64,000 bases of DNA, from NCBI GenBank assembly GCA_020721005.1, contig DYNP01000002.1, positions 191,598 to 255,597 of the forward strand. Direction: 5' to 3'. Numbering within the stretch: position 1 is the first letter of the stretch; each line of letters starts with the position of its first letter. Below the pieces are notes generated by a model that saw nothing but the letters and a program-made list of their open reading frames with translations, searched no databases and was not told the origin of the DNA. Position numbers and translations under genes: made by a program. Shown piece after piece: positions 8,536 through 17,696 of this stretch. The DNA comes from Thiomargarita sp. GTDB taxonomy: Bacteria; Pseudomonadota; Gammaproteobacteria; Beggiatoales; Beggiatoaceae.

Positions 8536-11106
8536 TCAAACTGATTTATCTTCCAAAAGACTTTTTAACCGATAAATTAAGTCCAAGGCCTGTCTGGGCG
8601 TCAAATCCTCAGGAGAAATGTGCGCCAATTGTTTCAATATCGGATGCTTATTCTCTTCCATGGAAGGCATGGGAAGTGGCATTTTTGCCTGCTGAGGAGA
8701 CAGGGTCAAAACTTGGGATTCCAGTTGTTTTAAACGATATCGGGCTCGTTGAATAACAACCTTGGGAACACCTGCCAACAAAGCCACCTGAAGACCATAA
8801 CTTTGACTGGCTGCGCCTTCTTTAACCGTGTGCATAAAAGTCAATTTGTCTTGTTGCTCAATAGCTTCAAAGTGAATATTGGCAATGATTGGATTGGTTT
8901 CTGGAAGGCGAGTTAACTCAAAATAATGAGTGGCAAACAGGGTAAAAGCACCCAATTGCGCCAAATGTTCTGCACAAGCCCAAGCCAAGGAGAGACCGTC
9001 AAAAGTACTGGTGCCACGTCCAACTTCATCCATGAGAACTAAACTGTGATGAGTGGCATTGTGGAGAATATTGGCAGTTTCAGTCATTTCCACCATAAAG
9101 GTCGATCGTCCCCCAGCTAAATCATCACTGGCGCCAATACGGGTAAATATGCCATCAATGGGACCAAGACGAGTTTTTTGGGCAGGGACAAAGCAGCCAA
9201 TATGCGCCATGAGAATGATAAGCGCAGTTTGTCGAATATAGGTGCTTTTTCCTCCCATATTGGGACCCGTGATGACGAGAATGCGTTTTTTGGGAGTTAA
9301 TTTTAAGTCATTGGGAATGAATGGGGTGTCTTGCACAGCTTCCACAACTGGATGTCGACCTTCAATAATTTCAATGCCTTCTTGAGTGGAAAATTCCGGA
9401 GGATATAATTTTAGGGTGTCAGTGCGTTCGGCAAAATTGTTGAGCACGTCCAATTCAGCCAAGGCTGCTGCACAGGCTTGCAAAGGTTTTAGAGATTGTT
9501 GAATTTGTTCTAAAAGTTGTTCATAAAGGTATTTTTCTCGATTGAGAGCCCGCTCTTTGGCACTGAGCACCTTGTCTTCAAATTGTTTAAGTTCTTCGGT
9601 AATATAACGTTCTGCAGCTTTTAAAGTTTGGCGACGAATATAGTTATTGGGAACTTTTTGAGTGTGTAACTTACTGATTTCAATGTAATAACCTTGTACT
9701 TTGTTGTAACCGACTTTTAAATTAGAAATACCTGTTCGCTCTCGTTCTCGAGCTTCTAAATCGACCAGAAATTGGTCGGCTCGTTCCCCCAAATTGCGCA
9801 ATTCGTCCAATTCTTGATCATAACCGTAAGCCAGGACTCCTCCATCTCTTAACAGTAGGGAGGGAACTTCAACAAGAGCTTTGGAGAGTAAGGCGTGAAG
9901 TTGGGGGAATTGGGCAATTTGTTGGGCCAGATGGTGCAAATGGGGTTCGTTAAGAGGGGCTAAGTGGGTCTGTAATTCAGGCAGACGACCTAAGGCAGTG
10001 CGTAAATGAGTTAGATCTCTGGGGCGTGCAGATTTGAGGGCGATTCGAGCCAGAATGCGCTCCATGTCACCAATGCCACGCAATTGTTCATGAAGACTTT
10101 GGATAAGTTGTTGTTCCAGCAGACAATTTATGCTTTTGTGACGAGCCTGCAATTGGGTCAAATCTCGTAGGGGACGATGAAGCCAGCGTCGCAATAACCT
10201 TCCTCCCATCGGAGTGGCACATTGGTCGAGAATGGCGACTAGGGTGTGTTCCCGTTTGCCAATGAGACGACTGTCAAGTTCCAAGTTGCGGCGGGTGGCG
10301 GCATCCATGTAGATGCTGTCTTCCCTACGTTCCCAATGGAGACCTTGCAGATGAGGCAGGGCTGTTTTTTGGGTGTTTTGGGCATATTGCAATAGGCAAC
10401 CGGCGGCACAAAGGGCTACATCCAGGTGCTCACATCCAAATCCTTGTAGGTCTCGAGTGCCAAATTGTTGGGTCAGCAATCGTTGGGCAGTGTCTCGTGC
10501 GAAATACCAGGCGGGTTGTCTGCGTAAAGTGAGGGAATTGGGCAGTGACAGTGGACAGTGTTCGCTGATGAGAATTTCGGCGGGTCGCAGTCGTTCCAAT
10601 TCGCTGATGAGTTGAGTTTGTCCATTGATTTCAATGAGATTGAAGCGACCGGTGGACAGGTCAAGGGTGGCAATGCCAATGGTAGGCTCTTGGGCATGAA
10701 TGGCTAAAAGTAGGCTGTCTTGTCGCTCTTCTAACAGAGCTTCGTCGGTCAAAGTGCCTGGGGTGATGATGCGGGTTACTTTGCGATCAACCAGTCCCTT
10801 ACTGGTGGCGGGGTCACCAATTTGTTCACAGATGACGGCAGATTCTCCTAAGCGTACTAACTTTGCCAGGTAGTTGTCTAGGGCATGATAGGGTATGCCA
10901 GCCATGGGAATATTTTGTCCTTGGGGTCCCTTACCACGGGAAGTCAGTGTGATATCCAAGAGTTTAGCCGCTTTTTGAGCATCTTCAAAAAATAGTTCAT
11001 AAAAGTCTCCCATGCGGTAAAATAGCAGTCTATCCGGATAATCGACTTTGAGGCTGAGATAGTGCTGCATAGAAGGTGTATGTTCGGTAGAATTATACGT
11101 ATTCAT
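8536..11106 (-). CDS. mutS: DNA mismatch repair ATPase MutS
   Basis: 856 residues, full length. Binds mismatches and recruits MutL. The mismatch-reading Phe-x-Glu motif is at F35-Y-E37 in GDFYELF. The ABC ATPase has Walker [10 protein letters not shown] with Lys620, Walker [11 protein letters not shown], and the FATHYFEL switch. The start is the ATG at 11106, giving [13 protein letters not shown]. First gene of a mutS-folC pair, divergent from the bacteriohemerythrin gene. Confidence 0.98.
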   Translation of the reverse strand: MNTYNSTEHTPSMQHYLSLKVDYPDRLLFYRMGDFYELFFEDAQKAAKLLDITLTSRGKGPQGQNIPMAGIPYHALDNYLAKLVRLGESAVICEQIGDPATSKGLVDRKVTRIITPGTLTDEALLEERQDSLLLAIHAQEPTIGIATLDLSTGRFNLIEINGQTQLISELERLRPAEILISEHCPLSLPNSLTLRRQPAWYFARDTAQRLLTQQFGTRDLQGFGCEHLDVALCAAGCLLQYAQNTQKTALPHLQGLHWERREDSIYMDAATRRNLELDSRLIGKREHTLVAILDQCATPMGGRLLRRWLHRPLRDLTQLQARHKSINCLLEQQLIQSLHEQLRGIGDMERILARIALKSARPRDLTHLRTALGRLPELQTHLAPLNEPHLHHLAQQIAQFPQLHALLSKALVEVPSLLLRDGGVLAYGYDQELDELRNLGERADQFLVDLEARERERTGISNLKVGYNKVQGYYIEISKLHTQKVPNNYIRRQTLKAAERYITEELKQFEDKVLSAKERALNREKYLYEQLLEQIQQSLKPLQACAAALAELDVLNNFAERTDTLKLYPPEFSTQEGIEIIEGRHPVVEAVQDTPFIPNDLKLTPKKRILVITGPNMGGKSTYIRQTALIILMAHIGCFVPAQKTRLGPIDGIFTRIGASDDLAGGRSTFMVEMTETANILHNATHHSLVLMDEVGRGTSTFDGLSLAWACAEHLAQLGAFTLFATHYFELTRLPETNPIIANIHFEAIEQQDKLTFMHTVKEGAASQSYGLQVALLAGVPKVVIQRARYRLKQLESQVLTLSPQQAKMPLPMPSMEENKHPILKQLAHISPEDLTPRQALDLIYRLKSLLEDKSV

Positions 11107-11225
11107 AGGGATAATTGAGGGGGTTGATCGATTGGGTCCAACTATAATCCCTTCTTGTTTGAGAGGGAACTGAGGAAGATTAAAGCCAGTTTTTGTAAAG
11201 AAATACTATTGTGGAGGAATAAATC

Positions 11226-11633
11226 ATGCCTTACATAGAGTGGCAGGAAGAGTACAGTGTGGGTATTCAGTTATTCGATGAGCAGCATCGGCGGTTGATT
11301 GCTATTTTAAACCAGGTTCATGAGGCGGTGGCTGGGCAAGCGGGTAAGCCGACTCTCAGACGGATTTTTGTCGAATTGGCGGAATACACTGATTATCATT
11401 TCAGAGCTGAGGAGTCGTTATTGGAACTGTATGATTTTCCTTTCAAGGAGGAGCATAAGAAGCAGCATTTGGAGTTGTCGATTCAGTTGTTGGATTTGCA
11501 GATTCGTTTTAGAGAGGGGGATTATAACATTTCCAATGCAATTTTGACATTTTTAAATGAGTGGTTGGTGAATCATATTTTGTCTCAGGATAAGGAATAT
11601 TCGGCATTTTTGAATAACAAGGGAGTGTTTTAA
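11226..11633 (+). CDS. Bacteriohemerythrin
   Basis: 135-residue four-helix O2-binding protein with a di-iron site. Expected ligands are visible: H in DEQHRRL, H and E in DYHFRAEESL, two histidines in EEHKKQHLEL, and H...D in NHILSQDKEY. Preceded by a good ribosome site (GGAGGA, 7 bases from ATG). No membrane segment. In microaerophiles such proteins buffer or deliver oxygen (family knowledge). Ends 1 base before nagZ, so the two are probably co-transcribed. Confidence 0.93.
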   Translation: MPYIEWQEEYSVGIQLFDEQHRRLIAILNQVHEAVAGQAGKPTLRRIFVELAEYTDYHFRAEESLLELYDFPFKEEHKKQHLELSIQLLDLQIRFREGDYNISNAILTFLNEWLVNHILSQDKEYSAFLNNKGVF

Positions 11634-11634
11634 G

Positions 11635-12675
11635 ATGGTCACGGGGCCTTTGATGGTGGATATAACGGGGTTCAATTTGACTGCAGAGGAGTTTGAATTG
11701 TTGCAGTCTCCAGTGATTGGGGGGGTCATTTTGTTCGCCCGCAATTATGAAAATCCTGTGCAATTGAAGAAGTTGACTGCAGAAATTCGTTCAATACGTC
11801 CGTTATTGATTACGATTGATCAAGAGGGTGGGCGGGTGCAGAGATTGCGGGCGCCATTTGTGAAATTGCCTGCAATGGAACAGTTGGGAACGTTATATGA
11901 CCGGGACCCAAAACAAGCTTGTGAGCTCACTGAGCAGGTGGGTAAATTGTTGGCAGTTGAGTTGCGAGCAGTGGACATCGATCTGAGTTTTACGCCGGTA
12001 TTGGATTTGGGCAGGGGAATTAGCACGGTGATTGGAGATCGAGCATTCCACGCTGAGCCTGCGGTCATTGTCAATTTGGCTCAAGCGTTGGTGAATGGGA
12101 TGCGACAGGCAGGCATGGCTGCGGTGGGTAAGCATTTTCCTGGTCATGGTTCAGTGGTTGCCGATTCTCATGTGGCAGTGCCGATTGATTCCCGACCTTG
12201 GTCAGAGTTGGAGGTTGATTTGTTCCCATTTCAGCAAATGATAGCCCAAGGATTGCCAGCTCTGATGATGGCTCATGTGATTTATCCAGCCATTGATGCC
12301 CAACCGGCTGGATTCTCTAAAACTTGGATTTTAGAAGTGTTGCGACAGCAATTGAGTTTTCAGGGGGCTGTGTTTTCAGATGATTTAAGCATGGCAGGCG
12401 CTGCGATTGTTGGAGATCCAGTGACTCGGGCTCTGCGGGCTCTGGAAGCAGGTTGCGATTGTCTATTGGTGTGCCATGATCGGATGGGAGTTTATCAGTT
12501 GGTTAGAGAATTGGCTGATTTTCCATTTCCAGAAATTGCTAAGACTCGCTTAAATGCCCTGTATGGTCAACAGATCTGGGAATGGGAAGCGTTACGCACG
12601 CAGGCAAAACAATTGAATTCCCTGCTCACCGAATGTCTTGATGGCTATAAACCTTACCCGGCAATTTTAGAATAG
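11635..12675 (+). CDS. nagZ: Beta-N-acetylhexosaminidase (GH3)
   Basis: 346 residues. Cytoplasmic enzyme that removes GlcNAc from anhydro-muropeptides during peptidoglycan recycling. GH3 marks are KHFPGHG (166-172), the catalytic Asp177-x-His179 dyad in ADSHV, and the nucleophile region FSDDLSM (247-253). Length matches proteobacterial NagZ. Immediately follows the bacteriohemerythrin gene. Confidence 0.96.
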   Translation: MVTGPLMVDITGFNLTAEEFELLQSPVIGGVILFARNYENPVQLKKLTAEIRSIRPLLITIDQEGGRVQRLRAPFVKLPAMEQLGTLYDRDPKQACELTEQVGKLLAVELRAVDIDLSFTPVLDLGRGISTVIGDRAFHAEPAVIVNLAQALVNGMRQAGMAAVGKHFPGHGSVVADSHVAVPIDSRPWSELEVDLFPFQQMIAQGLPALMMAHVIYPAIDAQPAGFSKTWILEVLRQQLSFQGAVFSDDLSMAGAAIVGDPVTRALRALEAGCDCLLVCHDRMGVYQLVRELADFPFPEIAKTRLNALYGQQIWEWEALRTQAKQLNSLLTECLDGYKPYPAILE

Positions 12676-12791
12676 TCACAGGTCTTAGACTTGTATAAGC
12701 CGTCATTCTTTGATAAAATCACCATTTGCCCTCAACGAAAGATGAAAACGGGTTGTTTAAACTGATCTATTGACATGGGAATGAACTCACT

Positions 12792-13685
12792 ATGAATGAC
12801 CATCCTGTTGATTGGCAAACCATTGCTCGCCACATTAGTCAGGCCAATGGCAGTCATTTTCAAATGGACACCCTCTACAACATTGTGGGGGGGACCACCA
12901 ATACTGCTTACCGACTTGAGGGAGGAAATCAAAATTATTTTGTGAAAATCAATTGTCATCCTCATTTTGAATTTTTTGCTGCCGAAGCCGCTGGTTTAGC
13001 AGAATTGGGACAACCGGCTGTTATCAAAGTGCCTTTGCCCTTATGTTGGGGGACCACTGAGCAACATGCTTATTTGGTCATGGAATATATCACCCTAAAA
13101 ACAGATATTACCACCTCTGCCAGCATTTTATTGGGTCAGCAATTGGCGGTGATGCATCAAGTCTCCAAAGTGCCGTTTGGCTGGTATCGCAACAACTATT
13201 TGGGACTGACTCTGCAGAAAAATAATTTAGAGGAAAATTGGGTAGAATTTTGGCGCCATCAACGATTGGGTTATCAATTGCAGTTGGCCAGTCGCAATGG
13301 ATACAGTAGTTTACAAACCATTGGGGAACGTTTACTCGCAGATTTGCATGGGTTTTTCGGCCATTATCAGCCTCATTCTTCATTATTACATGGCGATTTA
13401 TGGTCTGGGAATTATGCTCAGGATATGCAAGGACAGCCGGTGATCTTTGACCCTGCAGTCTATTATGGAGATCGGGAAACGGATTTGGCCATGACTGAAT
13501 TGTTCGGAGGATTTCCGCGAAGTTTTTATGAAGCCTATCAGGAGCGTTGGCCCTTAGACCCTGGGTACAGTATTCGGAAAAATTTGTACAAGTTGTATCA
13601 TGTTCTTAATCATCTTAACTTGTTTGGAGGTAACTATTTGAAGCAAGCGGAAAAAATGATTGCCTCATTGCTAAGCGAGTTATAA
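12792..13685 (+). CDS. Fructosamine kinase family protein
   Basis: 297-residue member of the fructosamine/ketosamine-3-kinase fold (aminoglycoside phosphotransferase-like). Shows the catalytic loop LLHGDLWSGN, metal-binding FDPA, and the family motif YGDRETDLAM. Predicted to phosphorylate ketosamine adducts on proteins or metabolites, allowing deglycation (family knowledge; substrate not visible). It follows nagZ after a 116-base gap and is probably cytoplasmic. Confidence 0.9.
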   Translation: MNDHPVDWQTIARHISQANGSHFQMDTLYNIVGGTTNTAYRLEGGNQNYFVKINCHPHFEFFAAEAAGLAELGQPAVIKVPLPLCWGTTEQHAYLVMEYITLKTDITTSASILLGQQLAVMHQVSKVPFGWYRNNYLGLTLQKNNLEENWVEFWRHQRLGYQLQLASRNGYSSLQTIGERLLADLHGFFGHYQPHSSLLHGDLWSGNYAQDMQGQPVIFDPAVYYGDRETDLAMTELFGGFPRSFYEAYQERWPLDPGYSIRKNLYKLYHVLNHLNLFGGNYLKQAEKMIASLLSEL

Positions 13686-13720
13686 TTTGTCTTTTATTAT
13701 CTACTTCATGGAAGTTAATT

Positions 13721-14515
13721 ATGCTTAAACACTGGTTATTATTCAACGTAAGTTTTTGGCTATTACTGAGTTGTGCTACTTCTCCATTGGGTCGTTCCCA
13801 ATTGGTACTTATGCCAGAAGAACAATTGAGTCTTATGGGGGCTCAAGCATTTGAGAATGTCAAACAAAAAACACCATTGGAAAACAGTCCTCAGGTAAAT
13901 GGTTACATCAATTGTATTGCCAGTTCAGTGATCAAAGTCAGTGGCAGTGCTACCCGCAGCTGGGAAGTGGCGGTTTTTCGAGAAGACACAGCCAACGCTT
14001 TTGCCTTACCTGGAGGGAAAGTTGGAGTATACACAGGCATGTTGAACGTGGCTAAAAACCAGCACCAGTTGGCTACGGTTATCAGTCATGAGGTTGCTCA
14101 TGTTTTGGCTGACCACGGTAATGAGAGAGTTTCTCAAGAATTTGCACTTGAGCAAGGTATGGTATTAGCGCAATCTGCATTGGGGAGTCCGCAAACTGAA
14201 AGAGGTCAATTTGTGATGGGCTTGTTGGGAGTAGGTATTCAATTTGGAATATTACTGCCTTATAGCCGTACACAAGAAAGTGAAGCCGATTTGCTGGGCT
14301 TGAGATTGATGGCGAATGCGGGATTTGATCCCAGAGAAAGTGTACAACTGTGGCAGAATATGAGTCAGGGAAGTAATAATGCAGAAACACCAGAATTTAT
14401 GTCAACTCATCCTTCGCACACCACTCGTATCACAGATTTAAATCGAGAAATGAATCAGGCTATGACGCTTTACCAGCAAGCTTTGAACAAAAGTGTCTCC
14501 CCTCAATGTGGTTGA
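13721..14515 (+). CDS. M48 family metalloprotease, lipoprotein
   Basis: 264 residues. The N-terminal signal ends in a lipobox-like LLLSCATS, so it is probably lipid-anchored in the envelope. The zinc site is H123-E-V-A-H127 with the third ligand Glu188 in ESEADLLG. Resembles the Oma1/LoiP type of periplasmic quality-control protease. Last gene of the plus-strand group. Confidence 0.92.
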   Translation: MLKHWLLFNVSFWLLLSCATSPLGRSQLVLMPEEQLSLMGAQAFENVKQKTPLENSPQVNGYINCIASSVIKVSGSATRSWEVAVFREDTANAFALPGGKVGVYTGMLNVAKNQHQLATVISHEVAHVLADHGNERVSQEFALEQGMVLAQSALGSPQTERGQFVMGLLGVGIQFGILLPYSRTQESEADLLGLRLMANAGFDPRESVQLWQNMSQGSNNAETPEFMSTHPSHTTRITDLNREMNQAMTLYQQALNKSVSPQCG

Positions 14516-14649
14516 TGGAGTTTAATCGTCCATCTTATGAGGAGTATAAACTGAAGTTTATACTTCTCTTCTTTAGGCTTGAGTTGTACAACTTATTACC
14601 TTATTTAAGGTGGACATCAACTTTTTTTATTGATTTGGGAGTTAAATTC

Positions 14650-14678
14650 TTGACAACCTGCTTTTCAGTGATTATTCT
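14650..14678 (+). promoter_or_regulatory. Sigma-70 promoter of candidate small RNA
   Basis: TTGACA at 14650-14655, a 17-base spacer, and TATTCT at 14673-14678. Close to the sigma-70 consensus. It lies downstream of the M48 gene and points at the structured segment that ends in a terminator at 14864. Confidence 0.65.
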
Positions 14679-14684
14679 TATGTT

Positions 14685-14864
14685 GCAGTGCACAAGTTTT
14701 CTGAATATCCCCAGTTTACTGCCCCCATTTTTCCAAATGGAACGATTTGGAAAACTGAGTGATAACTCGTCAGTTGTGGGATCCAATCTCCTCCATCATC
14801 CTCCTTTGGTGGTTTCAGCGCTTTTGAAGTCCAATGCTATTGGAATTCTGAAGCGCTTTTTTTT
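14685..14864 (+). ncRNA. Candidate trans-acting small RNA
   Basis: About 180 bases bounded by a near-consensus promoter and a strong intrinsic terminator. It contains a perfect 10-bp hairpin at 14742-14767 (TTTTCCAAAT / ATTTGGAAAA, loop GGAACG). An unpaired pyrimidine stretch rich in CTCC/CCTCC at 14788-14807 is complementary to Shine-Dalgarno sequences. This modular shape is typical of base-pairing regulatory RNAs. I could not match it to 6S, 4.5S, tmRNA or RNase P RNA. A 140-codon open frame crosses it but lacks gene-like features. Confidence 0.5.
14817..14864 (+). terminator. Intrinsic terminator of the candidate small RNA
   Basis: Arms AGCGCTTTTGAAGTCCAAT and ATTGGAATTCTGAAGCGCT with a 3-base loop pair over about 19 positions with two mismatches. 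They are followed directly by eight T residues. Confidence 0.85.
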
Positions 14865-14960
14865 GTCCTTCATTGTAATCAGGAGGGGGCAAATTTGTCA
14901 ACTTATTATTCCTATTGGTTTAAAATAATTGTTTTTCAGATTAATTTCTTGTTTCTATAT

Positions 14961-15247
14961 TAGACTTCTTGCAAAAGTAAATGATGCGATACGAAAAAAT
15001 AAAAGGGGAATCTCCGTTGGAGTGGAGGCTTTAGCCGGTGGTGGAGTGGAGGCTTTAGCCGATCAGCCGTAGGCCTCATCCCACATACACAAATTGCAAG
15101 AGCCTACCGCTGGCCGGCTAAAGCCTCCACTCCAAGGACTCCAGTCTAAGGACCTACCGCTGGCCGGCTAAAGCCTCCACTCCAACGTGTCTTAACTGAT
15201 GCGCAACTCTTATTTTTTCATGATCGCATACTTTTGCAAGAGCTCTA
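14961..15247. mobile_element. MITE-like element carrying R1 repeats, copy 1
   Basis: 287 bp framed by TA. Terminal inverted repeats: left begins GACTTCTTGCAAAAGTA, right (reverse strand) begins GAGCTCTTGCAAAAGTA, both followed by TGCGAT and an A-rich AAAAAATAA block. The interior is a palindromic set of R1 units (GGAGTGGAGGCTTTAGCC and its complement). No transposase frame. Copies at 41070 and 45055 share these ends; the one at 63238-63548 has only the right end. Looks like a non-autonomous element mobilised by a transposase elsewhere; the family cannot be named from this window. Confidence 0.7.
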
Positions 15248-15292
15248 TTTTAACTTAATTCATATCAAATCACTTGTGCAACGGCTACTATT

Positions 15293-17329
15293 ATGTCAAA
15301 CCCATTATTGACCATGAGCGGTTTACCGCCTTTTTCCCAACTTAAACCAGAGCATATCGTTCCAGCCATTACGCAAATTTTACAGGATAATCGTCACCAT
15401 ATTACTCAGTTGGTAATTTATGCTCAGCCTTACAGTTGGGATAATTTTGTGCAGCAGTTGAATGAATTAGATGATCGATTGCGGCGGGTGTGGTCAATTG
15501 TTGGTCATTTGCAAGGAGTTGCTGATTCAGCGGAATTACGAGAGGCTTATAAGCAGTGTTTGCCTTTACTTTCCGCTTATCGCAGTGAACTGGGACATCA
15601 CCAAGGTTTGTATCTTGCTTATCAGAGCATTGCCAATCATCCTTCTTTTCAAGGACTTGAGCGGGCTCAACAGACAGTGATTGAGCATGAATTGCGGGAT
15701 TTTCGCTTGTCAGGCATTCATCTCAATCCTGAGCAGCAACAACGTTATACTCAAATTCAACAGAGTCTTTCTGAATTGAGCACTCAATATCATGAGCAAT
15801 TGTTGGATGCAACTCAGGGCTGGAGCAAATCTATTACTGAAGAGTCTCAATTGAGTGGCTTGCCAGAATCAGCGAAGAATTTGGCCAAACAAAGAGCGGA
15901 AGAACGAGAGTTGCCAGGTTGGTTGTTGACTTTGGATCTGCCCAGTTATTTGCCTACAATGAATTATTTGGATGATCGGAATTTGCGTCAGGAAATATAC
16001 ACTGCCTATACAACTCGTGCCTCTGATCAGGGTCCTCAAGCTGGGCAGTGGGACAATGGCCCTGTGATGGAGAAGATCTTGGCGTTGCGCCATGAATTGG
16101 CTGTGTTACTTGGTTTTAAGAATTATGCGGAATATTCTCTCAGCACTAAAATGGCTGAATCTATTGAGCAAGTGGAAGATTTTCTGTTGGATTTGGCTCA
16201 ACGTTCTCGTCATATGGCCCTGCAGGATTTGGCTGAATTGCGCGATTTTGCTCGGGACCATTGTGGAATGGAGCACTTGGAACTGTGGGATGTTCCCTAC
16301 TATTCAGAAAAATTGCGTCTACACCGCTATGCTTTGTCTCAAGAAGATTTGCGGCCTTATTTTCCCCTGTCCAAAGTGCTCAACGGCTTGTTTAAAATCA
16401 TCGAATTATTGTTCAACATGCACATTCGAGAACGAGTGGGAGTGGATGTTTGGCACCCAGAAGTTCAATTTTTTGAAGTGGTTGATGAATCGGGACAGGT
16501 GCGGGGGCAATTTTACATAGATTTGTTTGCGCGCCAGGGAAAACGCAGTGGGGCTTGGATGGATGATTGTATCAGTCGACATCGTACAGAACGAGGGCTA
16601 CAGCTTCCAGTGGCTTATTTGGTGTGTAATTTTACGCCACCTGTAGGGGATGTGCCTTGTTTGTTGACCCATCAGGAAGTGACAACTTTATTTCATGAGT
16701 TTGGGCATGGTCTGCATCATGTATTAACACAAGTTGATTATGCACCGGTGGCTGGGACTTATGGCGTGGCTTGGGATGCAGTGGAATTGCCCAGTCAATT
16801 TTTGGAAAGTTGGGCTTGGGAAAAGGCGGCTTTGGATTTGTTTGCGGGTCATTATCAAACTGGGGCACCATTGCCAGAAAATTTGTATCAAAAAATGGTA
16901 GCGGCGAAGAATTTCCAAGCCGGATTGTTCATGGTTCGCCAATTAGAGTTTGCTTTGTTTGACTTACGGTTACATGCTCATTATCACACCGATCTGCAGA
17001 TCCAAACTGTGTTGGATGAAGTTCGAGCACAAGTGGCAGTGCTTATTCCCCCGCGATTTAATCGTTTTCAACACAGTTTTTCGCATATTTTTTCAGGTGG
17101 CTATGCAGCGGGTTATTACAGTTATAAATGGGCTGAAGTGTTGTCTACCGATGCTTTTTCAAAATTTGAGGAACGCGGAATTTTTGATCGGCAAACCGGG
17201 TTGGAATTTTTGCATCATATTTTAGAAAAGGGAGGCTCAGAAGATCCTATGACATTGTTTGTGCGATTCCGCGGGCGCCCTCCAGAAATTGAGGCCTTGT
17301 TGAGGAAGTCTGGGATTCTCCCTGAATAA
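15293..17329 (+). CDS. prlC: Oligopeptidase A (M3 family)
   Basis: 678 residues, near E. coli OpdA/PrlC (680). Cytoplasmic thimet-type metallopeptidase that degrades signal peptides and short peptides. The zinc motif is H468-E-F-G-H472 in LFHEFGHGLHH, with further glutamates in ESWAWE. Starts MSNPLLTMSGLPPF as in relatives. Flanked on both sides by R1 repeats and convergent with secA. Confidence 0.96.
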   Translation: MSNPLLTMSGLPPFSQLKPEHIVPAITQILQDNRHHITQLVIYAQPYSWDNFVQQLNELDDRLRRVWSIVGHLQGVADSAELREAYKQCLPLLSAYRSELGHHQGLYLAYQSIANHPSFQGLERAQQTVIEHELRDFRLSGIHLNPEQQQRYTQIQQSLSELSTQYHEQLLDATQGWSKSITEESQLSGLPESAKNLAKQRAEERELPGWLLTLDLPSYLPTMNYLDDRNLRQEIYTAYTTRASDQGPQAGQWDNGPVMEKILALRHELAVLLGFKNYAEYSLSTKMAESIEQVEDFLLDLAQRSRHMALQDLAELRDFARDHCGMEHLELWDVPYYSEKLRLHRYALSQEDLRPYFPLSKVLNGLFKIIELLFNMHIRERVGVDVWHPEVQFFEVVDESGQVRGQFYIDLFARQGKRSGAWMDDCISRHRTERGLQLPVAYLVCNFTPPVGDVPCLLTHQEVTTLFHEFGHGLHHVLTQVDYAPVAGTYGVAWDAVELPSQFLESWAWEKAALDLFAGHYQTGAPLPENLYQKMVAAKNFQAGLFMVRQLEFALFDLRLHAHYHTDLQIQTVLDEVRAQVAVLIPPRFNRFQHSFSHIFSGGYAAGYYSYKWAEVLSTDAFSKFEERGIFDRQTGLEFLHHILEKGGSEDPMTLFVRFRGRPPEIEALLRKSGILPE

Positions 17330-17696
17330 AGCAGTTACCCATCCTACCATTACCTGCCATTCAGTTAAAGTACGTTGGAGTGGAGGCTTTAGCCGGTCAG
17401 CGGTAGACGCTTTGCAATTTATGTGTGGGGGGCGATGCCTACGGCTGGCCGGCTAAAGCCTCCACTCCAACAGAGAATTCCCTATGTCTACCACTGGCCG
17501 GCTAAAGCCTCCACTCCAACAGAGAATTCCCTATGTCTACCACTGGCCGGCTAAAGCCTCCACTTCAACGGAGAATTCCCTACGTCTACCGCTGGCCGGC
17601 TAAAGCCTCCATTCCAACAAAGAATTCACTCCAACAGAGATTTTCTTCACTGAATAACAGGGTAGGAATTGGGTGGCCATCATTTGATGACATGCT
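17330..17696. repeat. R1 repeat array between prlC and secA
   Basis: From about 17373, one forward R1 unit, then four reverse units with a period of about 50 bp sharing the linker AGAGAATTCCCTATGTCTAC. The forward and first reverse units form a long potential hairpin around a TTTGCAATTTATGTGTGGGG-like centre. No terminal element ends are seen here, unlike the copies at 14961 and 41070. No gene is supported. The array may separate the convergent prlC and secA transcripts. Confidence 0.8.

Noticed and set aside
14685-14864. Candidate RNA as CsrB/RsmY or 6S RNA
   Set aside because: Only one GGA sits in a loop, and the two ends do not pair as in 6S RNA.
14506-14928. 140-codon open frame downstream of the M48 protease
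   Set aside because: It overlaps the protease 3' end, has no ribosome site, odd composition, and runs through the promoter, hairpins and terminator of the candidate small RNA.
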